64,000 bases of DNA from Corynebacterium yonathiae (GTDB taxonomy: Bacteria > Actinomycetota > Actinomycetes > Mycobacteriales > Mycobacteriaceae): the NCBI RefSeq assembly GCF_027570195.1, contig NZ_JAKMUZ010000005.1:62001-126000 (forward strand), given 5' to 3'. The notes beneath the pieces are model-generated. The model was not told the origin of the DNA and did not search any database. It saw only the letters and a program-made list of their open reading frames with translations. This document shows positions 39,683-51,762 of this stretch, one piece after another. Position numbers and translations under genes: made by a program. The stretch's first letter is position 1; each line of letters opens with the position of its first letter.

Positions 39683-41728
39683 ATGGCGAACTCCGTTGAG
39701 ATGCCCGAGCTGGGCGAATCCGTTACCGAAGGCACCATCACGCAGTGGCTGAAGTCCGTCGGCGACACCGTCGAGGTAGACGAGCCATTGCTCGAGGTCT
39801 CCACCGACAAGGTCGACACCGAAATCCCCTCCCCCGTAGCCGGAACCATTATTGAAATCAAGGCTGACGAGGATGACACCATCGAGGTCGGCGAAGTCAT
39901 CGCCATCATCGGTGATGAGGATGAGGCAGGCTCCGCATCCAACGATTCCTCCGCTGATGAGGGCAAGGAAAAAGCACAAGAAACTAAGGAAGAGCCGAAG
40001 GCTGATTCCTCTAACGGCGACTCTGGTGACGCAGCCGATGTAGAAATGCCAGAACTCGGCGAATCCGTCACCGAAGGCACCATCACCCAGTGGCTGAAGT
40101 CCGTCGGCGACACCGTCGAGGTAGACGAGCCACTGCTCGAGGTCTCCACCGACAAGGTCGACACCGAAATTCCTTCCCCAGTAGCAGGCACCCTGGTAGA
40201 AATCCTCGCCGACGAGGACGACACCATCGAGGTCGGCGAAGTCATCGCCCGCATCGGCGACGAAAACGCCACCGCATCCTCCTCCGAGGACAAGCCAGAA
40301 CCAAAGGAAGAAAAGAAGGAAGAGCCACGGGCCGAAGAAAAGGAAGAGAAGAAGGCTGACTCTTCTAAGGGCGGCTCTGGTGACGCAGCCGATGTAGAAA
40401 TGCCAGAACTCGGCGAATCCGTCACCGAAGGCACCATCACCCAGTGGCTGAAGTCCGTCGGCGACACCGTCGAGGTAGACGAGCCACTGCTCGAGGTCTC
40501 CACCGACAAGGTCGACACCGAAATTCCTTCCCCAGTAGCAGGCACCCTGGTAGAAATCCTCGCCGACGAGGACGACACCATCGAGGTCGGCGAAGTCATC
40601 GCCCGCATCGGCGACGAAAACGCCACCGCATCCTCCTCCGAGGACAAGCCAGAGCCAAAGGAAGAAAAGAAGCAAGAGCCACGGGCCGAAGAAAAGGAAG
40701 AGAAGAAGCCGGAGCCAAAGGCCGAGGAGAAGAAGGAAACCAAGCAGGATTCCTCCCTGAACACCTCCACCAAGGTCAACAATGGCGACAACGTTCCTTA
40801 TGTCACCCCGCTGGTACGCAAGCTGGCTGATAAGCACGGCGTAGACCTCAACACCGTCGAGGGCACCGGCGTAGGTGGACGAATCCGCAAGCAGGACGTG
40901 CTCGCCGCTGCTGGTGAGGGCGAAGCACCTACCAAGTCCAGCGCACAGTCCGATAACTCCCCGCGTGCTCGCTGGTCCACTAAGTCCGTGGATCCGGCTA
41001 AGCAGGAGCTTATCGGCACCACGCAGAAGGTCAACCGCATTCGCGAGATCACCGCCTCCAAGATGGTAGAGGCGCTGCAGATTTCCGCACAGCTTACCCA
41101 CGTGCAGGAAGTCGATATGACTGCTATTTGGGATATGCGCAAGAAGAATAAGCAGGCATTCATCGACAAGCACGGTGCCAACCTGTCCTTCCTGCCGTTC
41201 ATCGTGAAGGCCACCGCTGAGGCTCTGGTCTCCCACCCGAACGTCAATGCGTCCTACAATCCAGAGACCAAGGAGATGACCTACCACTCGGACGTCAATA
41301 TCGCTATTGCGGTTGACACCCCGAAGGGCCTGCTCACCCCGGTCATCCACAAGGCGCAGGACATGACCCTGCCGCAGATTGCGCAGCAGATTGCAGAGCT
41401 GGCCGATAAGGCCCGTAATAACAAGCTGAAGCCGAACGATCTCACCGGTGCCACCTTCACCGTGACCAACATCGGTTCTGAGGGCGCCATGCTCGACACC
41501 CCGATCTTGGTTCCACCACAGGCCGGCATCCTGGGCACCGCGGCCATCGAGAAGCGCCCGGTCGTTGTCAACGAGAACGGCCAGGACGCCATCGCTATCC
41601 GCCAGATGTGCTACCTACCATTCACCTACGATCACCAGGTGGTTGACGGTGCGGACGCAGGCCGCTTCATCACCACCATTAAGGATCGCCTGCAGACCGC
41701 AGACTTCCAGGCCGACCTCGAAGTTTAA
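39683..41728 (+). CDS. aceF: Dihydrolipoamide acyltransferase (E2) with three lipoyl domains
   Basis: E2 component (681 residues) of the pyruvate/2-oxoglutarate dehydrogenase complexes, which share one E2 in corynebacteria. Three tandem lipoyl domains carry T-D-K-V-D with lipoyl lysines at 43, 158 and 276. They are separated by acidic, Lys/Glu/Pro-rich linkers. A peripheral subunit-binding domain (about 372-408, T-P-L-V-R-K-L-A) and the acetyltransferase domain with H-Q-V-V-D-G (catalytic His about 651) follow. Lipoyl domains 2 and 3 are almost identical in DNA. The start has AGAGGAG. lipB and lipA, needed for its lipoylation, lie downstream past gcvPTH. Confidence 0.95.
   Translation: MANSVEMPELGESVTEGTITQWLKSVGDTVEVDEPLLEVSTDKVDTEIPSPVAGTIIEIKADEDDTIEVGEVIAIIGDEDEAGSASNDSSADEGKEKAQETKEEPKADSSNGDSGDAADVEMPELGESVTEGTITQWLKSVGDTVEVDEPLLEVSTDKVDTEIPSPVAGTLVEILADEDDTIEVGEVIARIGDENATASSSEDKPEPKEEKKEEPRAEEKEEKKADSSKGGSGDAADVEMPELGESVTEGTITQWLKSVGDTVEVDEPLLEVSTDKVDTEIPSPVAGTLVEILADEDDTIEVGEVIARIGDENATASSSEDKPEPKEEKKQEPRAEEKEEKKPEPKAEEKKETKQDSSLNTSTKVNNGDNVPYVTPLVRKLADKHGVDLNTVEGTGVGGRIRKQDVLAAAGEGEAPTKSSAQSDNSPRARWSTKSVDPAKQELIGTTQKVNRIREITASKMVEALQISAQLTHVQEVDMTAIWDMRKKNKQAFIDKHGANLSFLPFIVKATAEALVSHPNVNASYNPETKEMTYHSDVNIAIAVDTPKGLLTPVIHKAQDMTLPQIAQQIAELADKARNNKLKPNDLTGATFTVTNIGSEGAMLDTPILVPPQAGILGTAAIEKRPVVVNENGQDAIAIRQMCYLPFTYDHQVVDGADAGRFITTIKDRLQTADFQADLEV
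40021..40354 (+). repeat. Direct repeat copy A (aceF lipoyl domain 2)
   Basis: A 334-base segment covering lipoyl domain 2 and its linker. It matches copy B (40375-40708) with only two base differences by eye, one silent and one Glu-to-Gln. The period is 354 bases (118 codons). Confidence 0.95.
40375..40708 (+). repeat. Direct repeat copy B (aceF lipoyl domain 3)
   Basis: Second copy of the 334-base unit, in frame with copy A. The first lipoyl domain of aceF encodes nearly the same protein but differs at many silent positions, so copies A and B alone have been recently duplicated or homogenised. Confidence 0.95.
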
Positions 41729-41744
41729 AGGTTCTATCGCCGCT

Positions 41745-41783
41745 TAAAGCCTCTTAGCCCCACTGTGGGGTTAAGAGGCTTTA
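41745..41783 (+). terminator. Terminator of aceF
   Basis: TAAAGCCTCTTA and GCCCCA pair with TGGGG and TTAAGAGGCTTTA around a CTG loop, 17 bases after the aceF stop. Read-through into gcvP is therefore limited and gcvPTH needs its own promoter. Confidence 0.9.
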
Positions 41784-41947
41784 GCTTTGTCTGGGGTGCC
41801 AAGCGGGGGGTAATAGATCCACCCTCGCCCGACCTACCCTTCTCCTCTTATTCGGGGGTATGCGGGGGCCTTGTATCTAAGCCCATGGTGAACGCACTAG
41901 AGACGAGATTAGACAGTGACAAGCTGCATAAAAGTTTCCAAAGAAGG

Positions 41948-41976
41948 ATCGGCTCACCCATTATTAAACATATAAT
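41948..41976 (+). promoter_or_regulatory. Probable promoter of gcvPTH
   Basis: A perfect TATAAT (41971-41976) lies 46 bases before the gcvP start; TCGGCT at 41948-41953 is a weak -35 with 17-base spacing. The gap 41784-42021 has no glycine-riboswitch core and no gene. Confidence 0.6.
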
Positions 41977-42021
41977 TGGGACGGTTACAGCCATTGTCCC
42001 CCACAAAGGAGTCTCACTGAC

Positions 42022-44865
<2,844 letters not shown>

Positions 44866-44867
44866 TT

Positions 44868-45980
44868 ATGACCGACCTTTTGACCTCCCCTCTTCATGCC
44901 GAGCACGAAAAACTCGGCGCCACGTTTACCGCCTTCGGTCCGTGGAATATGCCGCTGAAGTACCAGAACGAACTGGATGAGCACCGCGCAGTACGCAACA
45001 ACGCCGGCCTCTTTGACCTGTCCCACATGGGTGAAATCTGGGTCAACGGCGCTGATGCCGCCAAGTTCTTGTCCTATGCCTTCATCTCCAACTTTGAGCC
45101 CCTCAAGGTAGGCAAAGCCAAGTACTCCATGATTGCCGCAGCCGATGGCGGCATCATCGATGACCTCATTACTTACCGCTTTGAGGAGGATAAGTTCCTC
45201 GTCGTGCCGAATGCCGGCAACGCCGATACCGTGTGGGAGGAGCTCAACAAGCGCGCTGAGGGCTTCGATGTGAGCTTGAAGAACGAGTCCCGCGACGTCG
45301 CCATGATCGCCGTGCAGGGCCCAAAGGCCGCAGAAATCCTCGTGCCGTTGGTAGAAGACAATAAGCAGGACGAGGTTTATAACCTCGGCTACTACGCCGC
45401 CACCATGGGTAAGGTAGCGCGCACCTTCGCGATTATCGCGCGCACTGGCTATACCGGCGAGGATGGCTTCGAGCTCATCGTGTATAACTCCGATGCCCCG
45501 CAGCTATGGGAAGAGCTACTCAAGGCAGGTGCGGAATATGACCTCAAGCCATGTGGCCTAGCCGCCCGCGATTCGCTGCGCCTTGAAGCCGGTATGCCGC
45601 TCTATGGCAACGAGCTCTCCCGCGATATCACCCCGGTCGAGGCGGGTATGTCCCGTGCCTTTGCTAAGAAGGAAGCCGACTTCGTCGGCTCCGAGGTTAT
45701 CCGCCAGCGCGCTGCCGAAGGCCCCCAGGTAGCGATCACCGGCCTTACCTCTAAGCAGCGCCGCGCAGCGCGTGCCGGCGCCGAGGTATTCGTGGGAGAA
45801 AAGAAGGTAGGCACGGTCACCTCCGGGCAGCCTTCCCCCACCTTGGGACACCCAGTGGCCATCGCGCTGCTGAAAACCAGCGCCAATCTCGAACCTGGCG
45901 CTGAAATCGAGGTAGAGATTCGCGGCAAGCGCTATCCTTTTGAAGTAACCGCGTTGCCGTTCTACAAGCGCGAGAAGTAA
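44868..45980 (+). CDS. gcvT: GcvT, aminomethyltransferase
   Basis: T-protein (370 residues) of the glycine cleavage system, transferring the methylene from aminomethyl-lipoyl-GcvH to tetrahydrofolate with release of ammonia. Folate-site motifs are visible, including N-A-G-L-F-D-L-S-H-M-G-E-I near residue 44 and A-R-T-G-Y-T-G-E-D-G-F-E-L. G-L-A-A-R-D-S-L-R-L-E-A-G-M-P-L-Y-G and the C-terminal G-T-V-T-S-G domain (S-P-T-L) follow. GGAG of the gcvP end serves as ribosome site and the genes are separated by 2 bases. gcvH follows after 36 bases with its own AAGGA site. Confidence 0.96.
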   Translation: MTDLLTSPLHAEHEKLGATFTAFGPWNMPLKYQNELDEHRAVRNNAGLFDLSHMGEIWVNGADAAKFLSYAFISNFEPLKVGKAKYSMIAAADGGIIDDLITYRFEEDKFLVVPNAGNADTVWEELNKRAEGFDVSLKNESRDVAMIAVQGPKAAEILVPLVEDNKQDEVYNLGYYAATMGKVARTFAIIARTGYTGEDGFELIVYNSDAPQLWEELLKAGAEYDLKPCGLAARDSLRLEAGMPLYGNELSRDITPVEAGMSRAFAKKEADFVGSEVIRQRAAEGPQVAITGLTSKQRRAARAGAEVFVGEKKVGTVTSGQPSPTLGHPVAIALLKTSANLEPGAEIEVEIRGKRYPFEVTALPFYKREK

Positions 45981-46016
45981 ACATCATCTCACCCAGCCCG
46001 AAAGGACTACATCACC

Positions 46017-46409
46017 ATGGCTAACCTTCCACAAGATTTCTCCTACTCCGAAGACCACGAGTGGGTCAACGCCGCCGCTGACGCCGTTGCCGGCGCCACC
46101 GTACGCATCGGCATTACTTCCGTAGCAGCCGACCGCCTGGGCGAGGTCGTCTTCGCCGAGCTGCCTGAGGTGGGCGATACCGTCACCGCCGGCGAGTCCT
46201 GCGGCGAGGTCGAATCCACCAAGTCCGTCTCTGACCTCTACTCCCCTGTCACCGGCACCGTAAAGGCCGTCAACGAGGCCGTGCACGATGACTACGCTGT
46301 CATCAACAACGACCCGTTTGGCGAGGGCTGGCTCTTCGAGGTCGAGGTGGATGAGGCAGGCGAGCTGATGGATGCCGCCGCCTACGCATCCGCCAACGGT
46401 CTGGACTAA
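46017..46409 (+). CDS. gcvH: GcvH, lipoyl carrier of glycine cleavage
   Basis: H-protein of 130 residues that shuttles the aminomethyl group between P- and T-proteins on a lipoyl arm. The lipoylated lysine is K69 in [17 protein letters not shown] near the N-terminus and the late G-E-G-W-L-F-E-V are typical. It is the last gene of gcvPTH and is followed by a terminator. LipB, encoded just downstream, transfers octanoate to this lysine and LipA converts it to lipoyl. Confidence 0.96.
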   Translation: MANLPQDFSYSEDHEWVNAAADAVAGATVRIGITSVAADRLGEVVFAELPEVGDTVTAGESCGEVESTKSVSDLYSPVTGTVKAVNEAVHDDYAVINNDPFGEGWLFEVEVDEAGELMDAAAYASANGLD

Positions 46410-46422
46410 TTCGACTCCCTAC

Positions 46423-46453
46423 GCGGGAGGGTGTGCCACGCGCATCCTCCCGC
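46423..46453 (+). terminator. Terminator of gcvPTH
   Basis: GCGGGAGG (46423-46430) pairs with CCTCCCGC (46446-46453), followed by TTTGCTTTG, 13 bases after the gcvH stop. Confidence 0.85.
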
Positions 46454-46491
46454 TTTGCTTTGTCCACCGCACCAGAGGAAACTTTGAGGCT

Positions 46492-47301
46492 ATGACTGCA
46501 CCACGCGATCCCTTCTTCCCCGCCGAGCGCTCTATCCGCGCCTCCGATAAACCACTAGAGGTCCGTTTCTTGGGCCGGATGGACTACCAGGAGGCCTGGG
46601 ACTACCAGGCCGAGGTAGCGGCCGCGCGCGCCAAGGGGGAACAAGACGATGTGGTGCTCGTAGTCGAACACCCCAATATCTATACCGCCGGCAAGCGCAC
46701 CCAACCGGAAGATATGCCAGATAACGGCCTGCCCGTTATCACCGTAGATCGCGGCGGGCGCATCACCTGGCATGGCGAAGGCCAGCTAGTCATCTACCCC
46801 ATTATCAAGCTGGCTGAGCCCGTCGACGTCGTCGACTATGTCCGCCGCCTCGAGGAAGCCACCATCCAGACGGTCCGCCAGATGGGGGTGACCACCGCCG
46901 GGCGCATCGATGGCCGCTCAGGCGTGTGGGTTCCTTCCACCACCGAAGCCAAGGATCCCGCCGCCCCGAAGCGTGACCGCAAGATTGCCGCTCTTGGAAT
47001 CCGCATTACCCGCGGGGTGACCATGCACGGTTTGGCGCTTAACTGCTGCAATACTTTGGAATACTACGACCACATCGTGGCCTGTGGCATCGATGACGCC
47101 GATGTCACCACCCTATCGCTGGAGCTCGGACGCCAGGTCAGCCTCGAGGATGCCACCCAACCGCTTTTGCAGGCGCTTGATGACGCCCTCTCGGGCCGCC
47201 TCATTGTCGCCGACCACACCTTTGGCTCAGCCCCTGATCCCACGAAGTTAGCGAATGAAAGGGCTAGACAGAGGCGTCGGCAAGCGCGGCAAGAACCCTA
47301 G
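46492..47301 (+). CDS. lipB: LipB, octanoyl-ACP:protein octanoyltransferase
   Basis: Enzyme of 269 residues transferring octanoyl from acyl carrier protein to lipoyl-domain lysines. Typical motifs are [16 protein letters not shown], the [14 protein letters not shown] segment with the conserved Lys-Ile-Ala-Ala stretch before it, and N-C-C near the catalytic Cys (C-G-I of V-A-C-G-I). I use ATG 46492, which has AGAGGAAAC/GAGG upstream and begins before the R-F-L-G-R-M domain. A reading from 46372 would overlap gcvH. It lies 94 bases before lipA. Confidence 0.93.
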   Translation: MTAPRDPFFPAERSIRASDKPLEVRFLGRMDYQEAWDYQAEVAAARAKGEQDDVVLVVEHPNIYTAGKRTQPEDMPDNGLPVITVDRGGRITWHGEGQLVIYPIIKLAEPVDVVDYVRRLEEATIQTVRQMGVTTAGRIDGRSGVWVPSTTEAKDPAAPKRDRKIAALGIRITRGVTMHGLALNCCNTLEYYDHIVACGIDDADVTTLSLELGRQVSLEDATQPLLQALDDALSGRLIVADHTFGSAPDPTKLANERARQRRRQARQEP

Positions 47302-47395
47302 TTTGGGGCTGGCGCGGAATAGGATGTGACCGCGGCGACTTATACCTAGAAGAGCTATTAGCCATCACCACCATCAACCGATAAAGTGAGTTTTT

Positions 47396-48487
47396 GTGAC
47401 TGTTAAGCCTGAAGGACGCAAGATGCTCCGCATTGAAAAGAAGAATGCGGAGTCACCCATCGAACAAAAGCCACGCTGGATCCGCAACCAGGTTCGCACC
47501 GGTCCGGGCTATGAGGACATGAAGTCCCGCGTGGCCGGGGCCTCCCTGCACACCGTGTGCCAGGAGGCAGGCTGCCCGAATATCCACGAGTGCTGGGAAT
47601 CCCGCGAGGCTACCTTCCTCATCGGTGGCGATAAGTGCACCCGCCGCTGCGACTTCTGCGATATTGCCACCGGCAAGCCAGAGGAGCTAGACCGCGACGA
47701 ACCGCGCCGCGTGGCGGAAAATATCCAGGAAATGGACCTTAACTACACCACCATTACCGGTGTAACCCGCGATGATCTGCCGGATGAAGGCGCTTGGCTC
47801 TACGCCGAGGTCGTGCGCAAGATCCACGAGCTCAACCCGCACACCGGCGTGGAGAACCTGACTCCGGATTTCTCCGGCAAGCCGGACCTGCTCGAAGAGG
47901 TCTTCGAAGCCAAACCGGAGGTTTTCGCGCATAACTTGGAGACCGTACCGCGCATCTTCAAGCGCATCCGCCCGGCCTTCCGTTACGAGCGTTCCCTGGA
48001 TGTAATCCGCCAGGCACATGATTATGGCCTCATTACCAAGTCCAACTTGATCTTGGGCATGGGTGAGACTGAGGATGAGGTCGAGGAAGCCTTGCTCGAC
48101 CTGCGCTCTGCCGGCTGCGATATCATCACCATCACCCAGTACCTGCGCCCCGGCCCGCGCTTCCACCCGATTGAGCGCTGGGTACGCCCGGAAGAGTTTG
48201 TGGCCCACTCCAAGCTGGCCAAGGAGCTCGGCTTCGGCGGCGTCATGTCCGGCCCGCTGGTACGCTCGTCCTACCGCGCCGGCCGCCTTTATGTGCAGGC
48301 CATGGAAAAGCGCGGCTTCGAACTGCCGGAAAACCTCAAGCACTTAGCTGCGACCTCCCAGGGTGCTACCGCTCAGGAGGCCTCTACTCTGCTGGAGAAG
48401 TACGGTCCATCGGAGGAGACTCCAGTAACCACCCGCATGGCCAAGACCCAGGCTAATGCGAACTCGGCGGCGGCCACCATCCGCTAA
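47396..48487 (+). CDS. lipA: LipA, lipoyl synthase
   Basis: Radical-SAM enzyme (363 residues) that inserts two sulfur atoms into protein-bound octanoate. The auxiliary cluster cysteines are in [12 protein letters not shown] and the radical-SAM cluster in C-T-R-R-C-D-F-C. The N-terminal K-P-R-W-I-R and later E-N-L-T-P-D-F are also typical. The start is GTG 47396, giving M-T-V-K-P-E-G-R-K as in relatives; GAG precedes it. It is followed by a terminator. Together with lipB it serves AceF and GcvH. Confidence 0.96.
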   Translation: MTVKPEGRKMLRIEKKNAESPIEQKPRWIRNQVRTGPGYEDMKSRVAGASLHTVCQEAGCPNIHECWESREATFLIGGDKCTRRCDFCDIATGKPEELDRDEPRRVAENIQEMDLNYTTITGVTRDDLPDEGAWLYAEVVRKIHELNPHTGVENLTPDFSGKPDLLEEVFEAKPEVFAHNLETVPRIFKRIRPAFRYERSLDVIRQAHDYGLITKSNLILGMGETEDEVEEALLDLRSAGCDIITITQYLRPGPRFHPIERWVRPEEFVAHSKLAKELGFGGVMSGPLVRSSYRAGRLYVQAMEKRGFELPENLKHLAATSQGATAQEASTLLEKYGPSEETPVTTRMAKTQANANSAAATIR

Positions 48488-48502
48488 CCCCAACGTTTTC
48501 AT

Positions 48503-48530
48503 AACGGCCTGCGCTTTCGCGTGGGCCGTT
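48503..48530 (+). terminator. Terminator of lipA
   Basis: AACGGCC pairs with GGCCGTT around a GCGC-rich loop and is followed by TTAAC, 16 bases after the lipA stop. Confidence 0.8.
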
Positions 48531-48567
48531 TTAACATTTATGCCCGTTGACCTTTAAAGTAGGAGCC

Positions 48568-49353
48568 ATGGCGAAAGATGATAAGGCAGCACTAAAGGCT
48601 GCAAAGAAGCAAGAACGCGCGGCCAAGCGCCAGCAGCGTAAGCAAACCTGGTCCCAGATGTGGCAGGCATTCAATATGCAGCGCAAGCAGGATAAGGCGC
48701 TTATCCCCATCATGCTGGGCGCCTTCTTGGGTATGGGCTTGCTCTTCTTCCTCATTGGCCTATTATTCCGCGGCGAGTGGTTCATGCTCATCTTGGGTTT
48801 GGGCATCGGCGCGCTGCTCGCAATGTTCCTTTTTACCCGCCGCCTTGAACGCGATATGTACAAGCGCGTAGAAGATCAGCCTGGTGCCGCCGGCTGGGCT
48901 TTGGAGCAGCAGCTGCGCAATACCGTGGGCATCGTGTGGTCCGTCAAGACCGGCGTAGCCGCCACCCGCCAGCAGGATCTTATCCACCGCGTCATCGGCA
49001 ACGCCGGCGTCATCTTCGTCTGCGAGGGCAATAAGAACCGCGTGCGCCCCACCCTGAACCAGCTCAAGAAGCGGGTAGACAAGATCGCCGGCGGCGTTCC
49101 AATCTACGAAATCTTCGTGGGCAACGGCGAAGACGAGGTTCCTGTTTCCAAGCTACGCAATAAGGTCATGAAGCTGCCGCGCAACTTCAATAAGAACGAG
49201 ACCTACGAAAACATCCGCCGCATTGAGGCCATGGATTCGATGCCGGGTACCACCCCGGGCATGCCCAAGGGCCCAGTTCCCCACCAGGCGCAAAACATGG
49301 CCGGAATGAACCGCCGTATGCGCCGCGCCCAGCAGCGTAAGAAGAATAAGTAG
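48568..49353 (+). CDS. DUF4191 membrane protein
   Basis: A 261-residue protein of the actinobacterial DUF4191 family (Rv2219 place). The N-terminal 50 residues are very basic and helical (K-A-A-K-K-Q-E-R-A-A-K-R). Two membrane segments (about 45-90) are followed by a cytoplasmic domain of about 120 residues with V-G-I-V-W-S-V-K-T-G-V-A-A and R-N-K-V-M-K-L-P-R. The tail is again basic. The function is unknown. ATG 48568 lies 7 bases after TAAAGT (48555-48560), suggesting a leaderless start, although AGGAG also lies close to it. It sits between lipA and a convergent RDD gene. Confidence 0.85.
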   Translation: MAKDDKAALKAAKKQERAAKRQQRKQTWSQMWQAFNMQRKQDKALIPIMLGAFLGMGLLFFLIGLLFRGEWFMLILGLGIGALLAMFLFTRRLERDMYKRVEDQPGAAGWALEQQLRNTVGIVWSVKTGVAATRQQDLIHRVIGNAGVIFVCEGNKNRVRPTLNQLKKRVDKIAGGVPIYEIFVGNGEDEVPVSKLRNKVMKLPRNFNKNETYENIRRIEAMDSMPGTTPGMPKGPVPHQAQNMAGMNRRMRRAQQRKKNK

Positions 49354-49365
49354 GCGCTTAAAGCG

Positions 49366-49402
49366 AATCCCTGCCGCACCGTACGAGGTGTGGCAGGGAT
49401 TT
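49366..49402. terminator. Bidirectional terminator between DUF4191 and RDD genes
   Basis: A perfect 10-base stem, AATCCCTGCC / GGCAGGGATT, followed on the plus strand by TTCTTTT. It lies between convergent genes. Confidence 0.85.
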
Positions 49403-49428
49403 TCTTTTGCCCCGAATAGTCCGACGAC

Positions 49429-49902
49429 TTAGGAACGAATAACGATGGTGCCGGTGGCGCGATCGTGCATGCCGCGACCATCCGCATCCACCATGGCCGC
49501 TGGGAAAAGCACTCCAGTTAGCACCGTGCGCAACGCCGCGCGCCACAACCCCACGCGGGCACCGGGGACATCGAGACGCGCCACGCCCATGCCCAAAAGC
49601 AGCATGCCTGGGGTGCGGGCAAAAAGCCATCCGCACACAATGCCCATGATTACCCACAGCGCGTAGCCCAAGAAAGCCACACCGCCGAGTTCCGTAGTAA
49701 ACATGTGGATCAAATTGGCAATGAGCATGCACACAATCCAGTCAATTGCCACAGCGCCGGCGCGGCGGCCAACGGAAGCTAGTGACCCCGGTCCGGACTC
49801 CGGAAGACCCAGCTTTTCGCCCGGCCAGCGGCCTGGGCCTTCCATATCATCGTATTCGCCCGGAATATTCGGCCCGTCGAGCCACGTACGCTTATCTGCC
49901 AT
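49429..49902 (-). CDS. RDD-family membrane protein
   Basis: A 157-residue protein. The N-terminus (about 1-45) is a Gly/Pro-rich cytoplasmic part with G-E-Y-D-D-M-E-G-P-G-R-W-P-G. The RDD domain follows, starting at G-R-R-A-G-A-V-A-I-D-W with the namesake Arg-Asp. There are three membrane segments, and the late motif is G-R-G-M-H-D-R-A-T-G-T. Its role is unknown, though it neighbours glnA in mycobacteria as well (Rv2219A). ATG 49902 is 7 bases from a TAGATT -10 (49915-49910), with TTCACA 17 bases further upstream as -35, a strong leaderless promoter. It is divergent from glnA. Confidence 0.9.
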   Translation of the reverse strand: MADKRTWLDGPNIPGEYDDMEGPGRWPGEKLGLPESGPGSLASVGRRAGAVAIDWIVCMLIANLIHMFTTELGGVAFLGYALWVIMGIVCGWLFARTPGMLLLGMGVARLDVPGARVGLWRAALRTVLTGVLFPAAMVDADGRGMHDRATGTIVIRS

Positions 49903-50020
49903 GACCACCAATCTAGCGGGCACAAAGTGAGATGTGAAACGAAGGGAATCGCGATGCCTGCGGCGAGAACCTAGTAGGCTATAGAGAGACAATTCACCGG
50001 TCAACAACGAGGAGACAAAC

Positions 50021-51454
50021 GTGTCTTTCGAGACAGTGCAGGACATCGTCCAATTTATTCAGGACGAGGACGTAAAATTCGTCGATATCCGTTTTACGGA
50101 CGTCCCAGGCACCGAGCACCACTTTTCCATCCCAGCAGATGAGTTCACCGTAGAAGATGCCGAAAACGGCCTTGCCTTCGACGGCTCCTCCATCCGCGGA
50201 TTTACCACCATCGATGAATCCGATATGACCCTGCTGCCGGATCCAGCCACCGCGCACATTGATCCGTTCCGCACGGCCAAGACCCTGAACATCAAGTTCT
50301 TTGTCCACGATCCTTTTACCTTTGAGCCTTTCTCCCGCGATCCGCGAAACATCGCACGCAAGGCGGAAGAGTATCTGCAGTCCACCGGTATTGCAGATAC
50401 CTGTAATTTTGGCGCCGAGGCCGAGTTCTACCTATTTGACTCCGTGCGTTTTAGCACCGACGTCGAGCATGGCTTCTACGAGGTAGATTCCGATGAAGGC
50501 TGGTGGAACCGCGATAGCGAGACCAACTTCGACGGCACCCCGAATACGGGTTACAAGACCCGTCTGAAGGGCGGCTACTTCCCCACCGCGCCGTATGACA
50601 AGCACGGTGAGGTCCGTGACGCCATGGTGGAAAACCTGCAGAAGGTTGGCTTCCAGATCGAGCGCTTCCACCACGAGGTGGGCGCCGGCCAAAACGAAAT
50701 CAACTACCGCTTCAATTCCATGTTGCACGCGGGCGATGACATTCAGACCTTCAAGTACGTCATCAAGCAGACCGCGCAGCAGTGGGGCAAGACCGCAACC
50801 TTCATGCCCAAGCCGCTGGCGGGCGATAATGGTTCCGGCATGCACGCCCATATGTCCCTGTGGAAAGACGGCAAGCCGCTGTTCCATGATGAGGCTGGCT
50901 ACGCCGGCCTTTCCGATATCGCCCGCTACTACATCGGCGGTATTCTCCACCACGCTGGTGCCGTTCTTGCGTTCACCAACCCAACGCTGAACTCCTATCA
51001 CCGCCTGGTCCCAGGCTTCGAAGCACCAATTAATCTGGTTTACTCCCAGCGCAACCGCTCCGCTGCAATCCGTATCCCGATTACCGGTTCTAACCCGAAG
51101 GCAAAGCGCATTGAATTCCGCGCTCCAGACCCATCCGGCAACCCGTACTTGGGTTTTGCCGCCATGATGATGGCCGGCATCGACGGCGTAAAGAACCGCA
51201 TCGAGCCGCATGCTCCGGTGGATAAGGACCTCTATGAGCTGCCGCCGGCAGAGGCTGAGTCCATCCCACAGGCACCAACCTCCCTCGAGGCTTCCTTGAA
51301 GGCCTTGCAGGAGGACATGGACTTCCTCACCGAAGGCGATGTTTTCACCGAGGATCTCATCGAGACCTACATCGACTACAAGTACGAAAACGAGATTAAC
51401 CCCGTTCGCCTGCGCCCGACCCCGCAGGAATTTGAGATGTACTACGACTGCTAA
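50021..51454 (+). CDS. glnA: GlnA, type I glutamine synthetase
   Basis: Main ammonium-assimilating enzyme (477 residues, dodecamer) making glutamine from glutamate, ammonia and ATP. Signature motifs are present: F-D-G-S-S-I-R-G-F, the G-A-E-A-E-F-Y-L-F metal site, N-G-S-G-M-H-A-H and [10 protein letters not shown]. The adenylylation tyrosine is Y405 in D-L-Y-E-L-P-P, so activity can be tuned by GlnE, encoded at 60609-63680. The start is GTG 50021 after AGGAGAC. Nitrogen-regulator (AmtR) control is expected from C. glutamicum, but I cannot point to a clear operator. Confidence 0.97.
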   Translation: MSFETVQDIVQFIQDEDVKFVDIRFTDVPGTEHHFSIPADEFTVEDAENGLAFDGSSIRGFTTIDESDMTLLPDPATAHIDPFRTAKTLNIKFFVHDPFTFEPFSRDPRNIARKAEEYLQSTGIADTCNFGAEAEFYLFDSVRFSTDVEHGFYEVDSDEGWWNRDSETNFDGTPNTGYKTRLKGGYFPTAPYDKHGEVRDAMVENLQKVGFQIERFHHEVGAGQNEINYRFNSMLHAGDDIQTFKYVIKQTAQQWGKTATFMPKPLAGDNGSGMHAHMSLWKDGKPLFHDEAGYAGLSDIARYYIGGILHHAGAVLAFTNPTLNSYHRLVPGFEAPINLVYSQRNRSAAIRIPITGSNPKAKRIEFRAPDPSGNPYLGFAAMMMAGIDGVKNRIEPHAPVDKDLYELPPAEAESIPQAPTSLEASLKALQEDMDFLTEGDVFTEDLIETYIDYKYENEINPVRLRPTPQEFEMYYDC

Positions 51455-51504
51455 GGCTGCGCTAGCCGACGCCCCCTCTCGCCACCAGCTATGCGCCATC
51501 CTAG

Positions 51505-51535
51505 GCCCCCATATTGCTGAGTGGCCTTTGGGGGC
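51505..51535 (+). terminator. Terminator of glnA
   Basis: GCCCCCA (51505-51511) pairs with TGGGGGC (51529-51535), followed by TTTGC, about 50 bases after the glnA stop. The following stretch to 51672 is AT-rich and holds no gene. Confidence 0.75.
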
Positions 51536-51672
51536 TTTGCAGATCCTCTGTGCACTTTGGATTCAGAGGTTTTACACCCACTATTGACAAGCGCCCTTAA
51601 TTCTTAGCGGTGGCCACTCCTTGTTAATTGACTACCGCAGCGTTTTCCAAATTCGTGGCCCGAGAACAAAAT

Positions 51673-51715
51673 TTTGCGCAAATGATTACTTAAATTGCGC
51701 ATTTTGAGCTATACT
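51673..51715 (+). promoter_or_regulatory. abi promoter with two TTGCGCA operator-like sites
   Basis: TTACTT (51686-51691), an 18-base spacer and TATACT (51710-51715) form a promoter. A perfect palindrome TTTGCGCAAA (51673-51682) lies just before the -35. A second TGCGCA-centred site (TTGCGCA at 51695-51701) lies inside the spacer. The two TTGCGCA copies are 21 bases apart, two helical turns, as expected for a repressor dimer pair that blocks RNA polymerase. The regulator is unknown and could be the Abi protein or a distant factor. Confidence 0.55.
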
Positions 51716-51762
51716 TTAGTCAATCGATACCCCCTCCAAGCTTCCCATAGGAACAGCTCAAT

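Noticed and set aside
39674..41350. Long open frames (558 and 419 codons) antisense to aceF
   Set aside because: They are shadows of the repeated lipoyl/linker DNA and its codon bias. The peptides are low-complexity (Ser/Phe- or Leu/Gly-rich) and have no start signals.
41784..42021. Glycine riboswitch before gcvP
   Set aside because: The conserved GGAGAG...GGACCGAG-type cores are absent; only a promoter and ribosome site are seen.
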